A DNA stretch of 64,000 nucleotides from an uncultured Paracoccaceae bacterium. GTDB lineage: Bacteria > Pseudomonadota > Alphaproteobacteria > Rhodobacterales > Rhodobacteraceae. The notes beneath the pieces were generated by a model that worked only from the letters and a program-made list of their open reading frames with translations, did not search any database and was not told the origin of the DNA. A program made the position numbers and the translations under genes. The stretch is taken from NCBI GenBank assembly GCA_947500775.1, contig CANMTD010000001.1, forward strand, positions 744,001-808,000, written 5' to 3'. Below, piece by piece: positions 1 through 6,805 of this stretch (its first letter is position 1; each line of letters begins with the position of its first letter).

Positions 1-2
1 AG

Positions 3-434
3 GACGGGGCCAAGCTGGTGACGGCGGTCGCGACCTCGAAGGTGCCCAAGATCACGGTGCTGGTGGGCGGATCGTTCGGGGCCGGGAACTATGGCATGTG
101 CGGCCGGGCCTATTCGCCCAACTTCCTGTGGACATGGCCGAATTCGCGGATCAGCGTGATGGGCGGCGAACAGGCCGCGGGCGTGTTGGCCACGGTCAAA
201 CGCGACGCGATCGAACGCGCGGGCGACAGTTGGTCCGCCGAAGACGAGGCCGCGTTCAAACAACCCACCATCGATATGTTCGAGCAACAGTCGCACCCGC
301 TTTATGCCAGTGCGCGGCTGTGGGACGACGGGGTGATCGACCCGCGCAAGACCCGCGAAGTGCTGGCGCTTAGCCTCAGCGCCTGTCTGAACAAACCCAT
401 CGAGGACACGCAGTTCGGCGTGTTCCGGATGTGA
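3..434 (+). CDS. mccB: Methylcrotonyl-CoA carboxylase beta subunit, 3' end (5' truncated by window)
   Basis: The frame is open from base 3 and gives the C-terminal ~143 residues of a carboxyltransferase subunit, including the glycine-rich [16 protein letters not shown] stretch and [15 protein letters not shown], both typical of the acetyl/propionyl/methylcrotonyl-CoA carboxylase beta family. The family role is to transfer CO2 from carboxybiotin to 3-methylcrotonyl-CoA in leucine breakdown. The assignment to methylcrotonyl-CoA rather than propionyl-CoA rests on the neighbours: mccA, HMG-CoA lyase and methylglutaconyl-CoA hydratase follow in the same direction. The true start lies upstream of the window. 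Confidence 0.93.
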   Translation, partial: DGAKLVTAVATSKVPKITVLVGGSFGAGNYGMCGRAYSPNFLWTWPNSRISVMGGEQAAGVLATVKRDAIERAGDSWSAEDEAAFKQPTIDMFEQQSHPLYASARLWDDGVIDPRKTREVLALSLSACLNKPIEDTQFGVFRM

Positions 435-453
435 GGACGGGCCATGCAGAACA

Positions 454-484
454 CGTACACACAGCGTACACACGACGTACATAC
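454..484 (+). repeat. Three 11-bp tandem repeats between mccB and mccA
   Basis: The units CGTACACAC, CGTACACAC and CGTACATAC begin at 454, 465 and 476, exactly 11 bp apart (about one helical turn), within the short mccB-mccA spacer and 15 bp before the mccA start. They could be a regulator-binding array or simply a simple-sequence expansion; the sequence alone does not decide. Confidence 0.6.
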
Positions 485-498
485 AAAGGCAGATCGCC

Positions 499-2466
499 AT
501 GTTCACTAAAATCCTGATCGCAAACCGGGGCGAGATCGCCTGCAGGGTCATCGCCACCGCCCGCAAACTGGGGGTGGCCACCGTGGCGGTGTATTCCGAC
601 GCGGACGCGGGCGCCAAACATGTGGCCATGGCCGATCAGGCGGTGCGCGTGGGCCCGGCACCCGTGGCCGAAAGCTATCTGCTGGGCGACCGGATCATTC
701 AGGCCGCATTGGACACCGGCGCGCAGGCGATCCATCCCGGCTATGGCTTTCTGTCCGAGAACCCCGATTTCGTCGATGCGGTCACCGCTGCCGGGCTGGT
801 CTTCATCGGGCCGACGGCCGATGCGATCCGGGCGATGGGGCTGAAGGACGCGGCCAAGGCGCTGATGGAACAGGCGGGCGTGCCGGTGGTGCCGGGCTAT
901 CACGGCGACAATCAGAACCCCGATTTTCTGGCGGGCGAGGCGGATGCCATCGGTTATCCGGTGCTGATCAAGGCGCGCGCGGGCGGCGGCGGCAAGGGCA
1001 TGCGGCTGGTCGAGGACCCGGCAGACTTCAAGGCGGCACTGGAAGGCGCGCAGCGCGAAGGTCAGGCCAGCTTTGGCGATCCGGCCTGTCTGATCGAAAA
1101 ATACATCACCCAGCCCCGGCATATCGAAATTCAGGTCTTCGGCGATGCCCATGGCAATGTGGTGCATCTGTTCGAACGCGATTGTTCACTGCAGCGCCGC
1201 CATCAGAAGGTGATCGAAGAGGCCCCCGCACCCGACATGCCCGAGCTTGTACGCGCGGCCATGGGCGCCGCGGCGGTCGAGGCGGCCAAGGCGATCGGAT
1301 ATCAGGGGGCGGGCACGGTGGAATTCATCGTGGACGGGTCCGACGGGCTGCGCCCCGACGGGTTCTGGTTCATGGAGATGAACACCCGGCTGCAGGTCGA
1401 ACACCCGGTGTCCGAGGCGATCACGGGGCTGGATTTCGTGGAATTGCAACTGCGCGTGGCGGCGGGCGAACCCTTGCCGGTTGCGCAGGAGGATCTGGCC
1501 ATCGACGGCTGGGCGTTCGAGGCGCGGGTTTACGCCGAGGATGTACCGAACGGGTTCCTGCCCGCCATCGGCACGCTGGATCATCTGGCCTTTCCGGACG
1601 GCGCGGAATTCGCGCGCGGGGCCACCCGGATCGACAGCGGCGTGCGCGGGGGCGATGTGATCAGCCCCTGGTACGATCCGATGATCGCCAAGGTCATCGT
1701 GCACGGGGCCGACCGTGCCACCGCGCTGCGTCGGCTGGAAACCGCGCTGGGCGGAACGCAGGTGGCCGGAACCGTGACCAACATCGCCTTTCTGCGGGCG
1801 CTGTCGATGCACGACGGGTTCGGCAGGGGCGAGGTTGATACTGGGCTGATCGCACGCGACATCCGGGCGTTGACCGCGACCAGTGATCCCTGCACGCGCA
1901 CCCGTGCGCTGGCGGCGCTGGCGGCGGGTGGATATGACCGGCTAGGCATCGGGGAAACAGGCTTTACCCATTGGCAACCGATGCCGCAGACGGTGACATT
2001 CACGTATGGCGACGAGGATATCGTCGCCCGCGTCACCACCCGCGCGCCCGACAGGTTCGATGTGACGGTGGCGGAGGCCACGCATCAGATCGCGCGGCAG
2101 GGCGGGGATTGGTGGATCGACGGCGCCAAGACCGCGGCCCGCGTGCTGCGCACCGGCGATGATGTGACCGTGTTCTGGGGCAATACCTATGGTTTTGCCG
2201 TGCCCGATCCTCTGGATCGCGGGGCGGCGGCGGGGCCGGGGGGCGATGCGATCATCGCGCCGATGCCTGGGCTGGTCAAACTGATGCGCGCCGAGATCGG
2301 CCAGACGGTGACACAGGGCGACGCCCTGCTGGTGCTGGAGGCGATGAAGATGGAACACACGCTGACCGCGCCGCGCGACGGGGTGGTGGCGGGCGTTTTC
2401 GCCGCCGAGGGCGATCAGGTAACCAATGGCACGGTGCTGGTGGCGATGGAGCCCGAAGATGGCTGA
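499..2466 (+). CDS. mccA: Methylcrotonyl-CoA carboxylase alpha subunit (biotin carboxylase + BCCP)
   Basis: 655 aa. The N-terminal biotin carboxylase domain opens with KILIANRGEIACRV, carries the ATP-grasp glycine loop GGGGKGM and the EMNTRLQVEHPVSE motif. The C-terminal biotinyl domain has the canonical EAMKMEH with the biotinylated lysine near residue 617. Family role: ATP-dependent carboxylation of biotin, used by MccB to make 3-methylglutaconyl-CoA from 3-methylcrotonyl-CoA. The start follows a plausible AAAGGCAG ribosome site. It lies 64 nt after mccB, and its stop overlaps the ATG of the HMG-CoA lyase gene, so an operon is likely. Length and domain order are normal for the family. Confidence 0.95.
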   Translation: MFTKILIANRGEIACRVIATARKLGVATVAVYSDADAGAKHVAMADQAVRVGPAPVAESYLLGDRIIQAALDTGAQAIHPGYGFLSENPDFVDAVTAAGLVFIGPTADAIRAMGLKDAAKALMEQAGVPVVPGYHGDNQNPDFLAGEADAIGYPVLIKARAGGGGKGMRLVEDPADFKAALEGAQREGQASFGDPACLIEKYITQPRHIEIQVFGDAHGNVVHLFERDCSLQRRHQKVIEEAPAPDMPELVRAAMGAAAVEAAKAIGYQGAGTVEFIVDGSDGLRPDGFWFMEMNTRLQVEHPVSEAITGLDFVELQLRVAAGEPLPVAQEDLAIDGWAFEARVYAEDVPNGFLPAIGTLDHLAFPDGAEFARGATRIDSGVRGGDVISPWYDPMIAKVIVHGADRATALRRLETALGGTQVAGTVTNIAFLRALSMHDGFGRGEVDTGLIARDIRALTATSDPCTRTRALAALAAGGYDRLGIGETGFTHWQPMPQTVTFTYGDEDIVARVTTRAPDRFDVTVAEATHQIARQGGDWWIDGAKTAARVLRTGDDVTVFWGNTYGFAVPDPLDRGAAAGPGGDAIIAPMPGLVKLMRAEIGQTVTQGDALLVLEAMKMEHTLTAPRDGVVAGVFAAEGDQVTNGTVLVAMEPEDG

Positions 2467-3313
2467 GCATGTCACCCTGTTCGAAATGGGCCCGCGCGAC
2501 GGGTTGCAGAACGAAAAGGCGCAGATCGCCACCGCCGACAAGATCGCGCTGGTCGATCTGTTGTCCGCCTGCGGATTTTCCAAGATCGAGGTGACAAGCT
2601 TTGTCAGCCCGAAATGGGTGCCGCAGATGGCCGATGCGGCCGAGGTTCTGGCCGGGATCACCCGCGCGCCGGGCGTGGCCTATACCGCGCTGACCCCGAA
2701 CCTGCGCGGGTTCGAAGGCGCGCTTGCGGCGCGGGCGGATGAGGTGGCGATCTTCGGCTCTGCCTCGGAAGGGTTCAGCCAGGCCAATATCAACTGTTCC
2801 ATCGCTGAAAGTCTGGAACGGTTTGCGCCCGTGATGCAGGCCGCGAAGGCGGCGGGGATTCCGGTGCGCGGCTATGTCTCCTGCGTTACCGATTGCCCCT
2901 ATGACGGGCCGGTGGCGCCGGGGCAGGTGGCCGATGTGGCCGCGCGCCTGCTGGCGATGGGATGCTATGAGATCAGCCTGGGCGACACCATCGGCGCGGG
3001 CACGCCCGATACGATTGACGCGATGTTGCAGGCGGTGACGCAGGTGGTGCCAGCAGGCAAACTGGCCGGGCATTACCACGACACGCGCGGTCAGGCGCTG
3101 GACAATATCGCGGTCAGCCTGAAGGCGGGTCTGCGGGTGTTCGATGCGGCGGTCGGGGGCTTGGGCGGGTGCCCCTATGCGCCGGGCGCCGCTGGCAATG
3201 TCGCGACCGAGGCGGTGGTGGCGATGCTGCACGACGCAGGATACGCCACGGGGATCGACATGGACCGGCTGGCCAGGGCCGCCGCATTTGCACAAGGATT
3301 AAGGAGCCGGTGA
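2459..3313 (+). CDS. mvaB: Hydroxymethylglutaryl-CoA lyase
   Basis: 284 aa from the ATG that overlaps the end of mccA by 8 nt; this start leads directly into MAEHVTLFEMGPRDGLQNE, the conserved N-terminus of HMG-CoA lyases. The TIM-barrel has the metal-binding DGLQNE region and the family signature GGLGGCPYAPGAAGN near the C-terminus, with the reactive cysteine in GGCPYA. It cleaves HMG-CoA to acetyl-CoA and acetoacetate, the last step of leucine degradation. The stop TGA shares a base with the following ATG, indicating translational coupling to the enoyl-CoA hydratase. Confidence 0.95.
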   Translation: MAEHVTLFEMGPRDGLQNEKAQIATADKIALVDLLSACGFSKIEVTSFVSPKWVPQMADAAEVLAGITRAPGVAYTALTPNLRGFEGALAARADEVAIFGSASEGFSQANINCSIAESLERFAPVMQAAKAAGIPVRGYVSCVTDCPYDGPVAPGQVADVAARLLAMGCYEISLGDTIGAGTPDTIDAMLQAVTQVVPAGKLAGHYHDTRGQALDNIAVSLKAGLRVFDAAVGGLGGCPYAPGAAGNVATEAVVAMLHDAGYATGIDMDRLARAAAFAQGLRSR

Positions 3314-4098
3314 TGGCGGAATATTCCACGCTTTCGATAGAGATGGACGCGCGCGGCGTTGCCTATGTGACGCTGAACCGGCCCGACAAACGCAACGCGC
3401 TGTCGGCCGAAATGATCGCCGAGCTGACCGATATGGCGCAGACCGTCGGCGCGGCCGGGACGACCCGCGCGGTTGTCCTGTCGGGGGCGGGCAAGGTGTT
3501 TTGCGCCGGGGGCGATCTGACCTGGATGCAGGCGCAGATCAAGGCCGACCGGGCCGGGCGCATGGCGGGCGCCCGCGAACTGGCGATGATGCTGAACGCG
3601 TTGAATGAAATGGCCGCGCCGCTGATCGGGCGCATCCATGGCGGGGCGTTCGGCGGCGGGGTCGGCATGGCCTGCGTCTGCGATGTGGCGATTGCCGAAG
3701 CGGGCACCAAATTCGGGCTGACCGAAACCCGGCTGGGTCTGATCCCGGCCACCATCAGCCCCTATGTTCTGGCCCGTCTGGGCGAAGGCATGGCGCGCCG
3801 TGTGTTCATGTCGTCGCGGATTTTCGACGCGCAAGAGGCGCGCGAGATCGGGCTGGTGGCGCAGGTGGTTGCAGCGGATGACATGGATGCGGCGATCGAG
3901 GCGCAGGTGGCGCCGTATCTTGGCGTGGCGCCGGGGGCGGTCGCCTCGGCCAAACGGCTGGCCCGGTCGCTGGGCCCGCGCATCGACGCCGAGGTGATCG
4001 AGGAAACCGTGCGCCAGCTGGCCGATGTCTGGGAAGGCGACGAGGCCGCCGAAGGCATCGACGCCTTTCTGAACAAACGCCCGCCGCGCTGGGCCTAG
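3313..4098 (+). CDS. liuC: Enoyl-CoA hydratase/isomerase, probable methylglutaconyl-CoA hydratase
   Basis: 261 aa, crotonase fold. The start at 3313 is chosen because it overlaps the mvaB stop as TGATG after an AAGGAG site and gives the normal crotonase N-terminus (AYVTLNRPDKRNALS). The oxyanion-hole segments VLSGAGKVFCAGGDL and GGAFGGGVGMACVCD are present, as is the FGLTETRLGLIPA segment that carries catalytic acidic residues in the family. Within the liu operon the expected reaction is hydration of 3-methylglutaconyl-CoA to HMG-CoA, the substrate of the preceding gene. Specificity is inferred from context, since crotonases are hard to separate by motif. Confidence 0.9.
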   Translation: MAEYSTLSIEMDARGVAYVTLNRPDKRNALSAEMIAELTDMAQTVGAAGTTRAVVLSGAGKVFCAGGDLTWMQAQIKADRAGRMAGARELAMMLNALNEMAAPLIGRIHGGAFGGGVGMACVCDVAIAEAGTKFGLTETRLGLIPATISPYVLARLGEGMARRVFMSSRIFDAQEAREIGLVAQVVAADDMDAAIEAQVAPYLGVAPGAVASAKRLARSLGPRIDAEVIEETVRQLADVWEGDEAAEGIDAFLNKRPPRWA

Positions 4099-4099
4099 C

Positions 4100-4975
4100 T
4101 TACAAGCAGGCCCGCCGCAGCAGATCGGCCAGCGCCCCCCGCCATTTTTCGGTGTGATCCCCGGACCGCGTGACCAGCGCAAGGTCGCGCGACATCGCCG
4201 GGTGTCCGGGCGGGCGGATGTGCAGCAGCGCATCGTTGTAACGCATGAGATCGGGCAGCGGCAGAATGGTATAGCCAAGCCCGGCTTTGACGCATTCGAC
4301 CGCGGCCTCGATACTGTCCAGCACCAGTTTGCGGCGCGGCGAGGCGGGGAAATCGCGCAGGGCGCGGGTGATCAGCTTGCCGATCCCCGAACTGGGCATG
4401 AAATGGATGAATGGCAGGTTCTGCGCCAGCGCGGCAAGATCGGCATCGGCATCGGCCTGGGCCGCCGGGGTGGCGATGGCCATGTCTTCGGTGGCGATCA
4501 CGTCGCAGTTCAACCCGCCGGTGTCGGGGTCCACCCGGGTGACGATGGCCGCGTCCAACTGGCCCAGCCTGACCTTTTCGGACAGGGCTTCGGACAGGCC
4601 CGAGGTGAACTGAAACGCGGCACCGGGCGCGGCGCGGCCCGCATCGGTCAGAAACCGGGGCATCACCCGGACGCTGGCCGACTGGATGATGCCGATCTGG
4701 AAATGCCCCGACAGCCTGTCGCCCGAGCCGCAAAGATCGGTCAGCCGGTCGCGCTGGTCCAGCACCTGACGCGCCTGTTCGGCCACCCTGCGGCCCAGGG
4801 GAGTCAGTTTCGGCGGGCGGAAGGCACGGTCGAACAGCGCGGCATCCAATTCCGTTTCCAGCGTTTTCATCTGCATGCTGAGCGCCGACAGCGTCATGTT
4901 CTGAACCTCTGCCGCGCGGCTGAACGACTGAAGCTGCAGAATCTGGACAAGGGTCTCAAGGCTTTTGAATTGCAT
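4100..4975 (-). CDS. LysR-family transcriptional regulator
   Basis: 291 aa from ATG 4975 (MQFKSLETLVQ), which gives the standard LysR N-terminus; the longer upstream extension is not family-like. The winged-helix region is at residues ~3-60 (SLETLVQILQLQSFSRAAE, then TLSALSMQMKTLE), followed by a substrate-binding domain. It is divergent from the acyl-CoA dehydrogenase homologue at 5051, with a 75-nt AT-rich intergenic region holding a perfect inverted repeat, the usual arrangement for LysR control of a neighbour. The effector is unknown. It ends head-to-tail against the liu operon and may or may not control it. Confidence 0.9.
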   Translation of the reverse strand: MQFKSLETLVQILQLQSFSRAAEVQNMTLSALSMQMKTLETELDAALFDRAFRPPKLTPLGRRVAEQARQVLDQRDRLTDLCGSGDRLSGHFQIGIIQSASVRVMPRFLTDAGRAAPGAAFQFTSGLSEALSEKVRLGQLDAAIVTRVDPDTGGLNCDVIATEDMAIATPAAQADADADLAALAQNLPFIHFMPSSGIGKLITRALRDFPASPRRKLVLDSIEAAVECVKAGLGYTILPLPDLMRYNDALLHIRPPGHPAMSRDLALVTRSGDHTEKWRGALADLLRRACL

Positions 4976-4982
4976 AACTTCA

Positions 4983-5002
4983 TATATCTTGAAGAAGATA
5001 TA
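4983..5002. promoter_or_regulatory. Candidate LysR operator (perfect inverted repeat)
   Basis: TATATCTT-N4-AAGATATA is an 8-bp perfect inverted repeat in the AT-rich divergent promoter between the lysR gene (start 4975) and the acyl-CoA dehydrogenase gene (start 5051). It contains the T-N11-A spacing common in LysR sites. It lies 8 nt upstream of lysR and 49 nt upstream of the divergent gene, suiting autoregulation plus control of the target. Confidence 0.6.
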
Positions 5003-5050
5003 AAATCTTATTCGATTGAGTTTGATTAATCCACCCCGCATGCTTGGGCC

Positions 5051-6280
5051 ATGGAACAAAGCCCGACAACCACAGCCTATCGCGCGATCGCGCGGGAACT
5101 GGCTGCGAAATTCGCACCGCGCGCGGGCGAATGGGACAGGACCCGCACCTATTGCTGGCCGAATGTCGATGACATGGCCGCGGCGGGGCTGATGGGCATG
5201 ACCATTCCCAAACGCTTCGGCGGGGCGGGGGCGTCTTATCTGGATGTGGTGGCCGCGGTCGAGGAAATCGCCGGGGCCTGCACCTTAAGCGCCCGGATAC
5301 TGGTCGAGGCGAACATGGGCGGGATCAGCGCGGTCATGGCTTACGGCACCGACGAACAGCGCGCTTTTGCGGCCTCTTACGTGCTGGCGGGGGACAAACC
5401 GGCGATCTGCATCACCGAACCGGGCGCGGGCAGTGCCGCCACCGAGATGGCGACAACCGCGCGGCGGGTCGGGGACCGATACATTCTGAACGGGCGCAAG
5501 CACTGGATCACCGGGGGCGGCGTGTCCAAGCTGTATCTGATCTTTGCCCGGGTGCTGGGTGAGGACGGGCAGGATCAGGGGATCGGCGGGTTCATCCTGC
5601 TGCACGATCCGACCAATGGCGTGGCGCCCAAAGGGTTCCGCATCACCGGGCGCGAAAGGACGATGGGGCTGTGCGGTATGCCCGAGGCCGCGCTTGTCTT
5701 TGACGATGTTCAGATCGACGCGCGGATGGTGCTGACGCCGCCATCAGGGTTTCGCCGCGGCTTTGCCGATCTGATGAACGCCTATAACAGCCAGCGCGTG
5801 GGCGCGGGGACGATTGCCATGGGGGTGGCCGCCGGCGCGTTGGAACACGCGAAACGATACTTGAAGGAACGGCATCAGTTCGGCCGCCCGCTGGCCGAAT
5901 TTCAGGGGTTGCAGTGGATGCTGGCCGATATGGATGCGGGCGTTCACGCATCGCGGTTGCTGTTGCATGAGGCCGCCAGATCACGGGGGCCGGACGGGTC
6001 GCCGTTCCCCGACATGACGATGGCCGCGCGGGCCAAGCTGTTCGCCTCGGAAACCGCGATCGGGGTGGTGAACGATGCGTTGCAGATGTTCGGCGCGCGC
6101 GGCTATGGCGACCAGGAGCCGCTGGAACGCATGTACCGCGATGTGCGGATGTTCACCATCGGCGGCGGCACGGCGCAGGTTCTGAAAACGCAGGTGGCGG
6201 GCAGCCTGCTGGGGATCAGGACGCCGCAGACGCGCGACGGCTATGCCAGACTGGCGGCGGGTACGGACCCGGCGGGTTAG
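5051..6280 (+). CDS. Acyl-CoA dehydrogenase-fold protein lacking the usual catalytic Glu
   Basis: 409 aa with the full acyl-CoA dehydrogenase layout: an N-terminal helical domain, the CITEPGAGSAATEM and RKHWITGGG segments of the middle beta domain, and a C-terminal helical bundle ending FGARGYGDQEPLERMYRDVRMFTIGGGTAQV. In medium-chain enzymes the base is the Glu of xYEGT; here that position is glycine (IGGGT). In isovaleryl-CoA dehydrogenase the base sits in LERLVLA; here the aligned segment is SQRVGAG with Gln248. Family knowledge: 3-sulfinopropionyl-CoA desulfinase shares this fold, replaces the base with Gln and uses an Arg near residue 84; here Arg82 and Gln248 fall at similar positions. 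It is divergent from a LysR gene. Either a desulfinase-like enzyme or an atypical dehydrogenase is possible. Confidence 0.85.
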   Translation: MEQSPTTTAYRAIARELAAKFAPRAGEWDRTRTYCWPNVDDMAAAGLMGMTIPKRFGGAGASYLDVVAAVEEIAGACTLSARILVEANMGGISAVMAYGTDEQRAFAASYVLAGDKPAICITEPGAGSAATEMATTARRVGDRYILNGRKHWITGGGVSKLYLIFARVLGEDGQDQGIGGFILLHDPTNGVAPKGFRITGRERTMGLCGMPEAALVFDDVQIDARMVLTPPSGFRRGFADLMNAYNSQRVGAGTIAMGVAAGALEHAKRYLKERHQFGRPLAEFQGLQWMLADMDAGVHASRLLLHEAARSRGPDGSPFPDMTMAARAKLFASETAIGVVNDALQMFGARGYGDQEPLERMYRDVRMFTIGGGTAQVLKTQVAGSLLGIRTPQTRDGYARLAAGTDPAG

Positions 6281-6714
6281 CGCACGCCGATTTCGGCCAA
6301 AGCGGCGGACAGCTCGGTCGGCAAAGCCTCTTCATCTTCATCCGCGCGCGCGGCGGTCAGATCGCGGGGCGCGTCCCCGGCGGCCAGATAGCGCCAGCCC
6401 TGAAACGGGCGGCGCGGCACGGATTCGGTCAGCACCACCTGCGGGTCCATGACGATGCCGCAGCGGCGAATGCCGTCCTGACCGATCACCTCGTCCAGCC
6501 GGACGATCCTTTGACGGGCCAGGATCAACCCTTTGAAAACCCAGTAAAGCGAGCCGCCGTTCAGCAGCTCGGCCTCGCGTTTCGGCCACATCCGGGTGAC
6601 ATGGGTGGGCTGGGCATAGATGCCCTCGGCCATGCGCCGGGCCTGCCAGCCGGTCAGATCGCTGACCTTTTCGGCACCCACGCAGAGTTTGACCAGATTG
6701 ACGTAGTTATCCAC
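6277..6714 (-). CDS. DUF1489 family protein
   Basis: 145 aa from GTG 6714; this start gives NYVNLVKLCVGAEKVSDLTGWQ, the typical DUF1489 N-terminus, whereas the upstream extension has no family resemblance. Conserved features include THVTRMWPKREAELLNGGSLYWVFKG and RCGIVMDPQVVLTESVPRRPFQGWRYL. The family is widespread in alphaproteobacteria and its biochemical role is unknown. It converges with the acyl-CoA dehydrogenase homologue (stops overlap by 4 nt) and is divergent from nrdJ across ~91 nt. Confidence 0.88.
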   Translation of the reverse strand: MDNYVNLVKLCVGAEKVSDLTGWQARRMAEGIYAQPTHVTRMWPKREAELLNGGSLYWVFKGLILARQRIVRLDEVIGQDGIRRCGIVMDPQVVLTESVPRRPFQGWRYLAAGDAPRDLTAARADEDEEALPTELSAALAEIGVR

Positions 6715-6805
6715 AGAGTCGTCCCCAATTACAGGTAGATATAGTAGTGGATATTGAGAAAGCTTCAAACTATTGTGGATGCCTGCCACCGCTAGGGAAT
6801 CCGTG

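Noticed and set aside
6715-6805. NrdR boxes or cobalamin riboswitch upstream of nrdJ
   Set aside because: AT-rich words such as agatatagtagtg are only loosely NrdR-like and unpaired, and the gap is too short for a B12 riboswitch.
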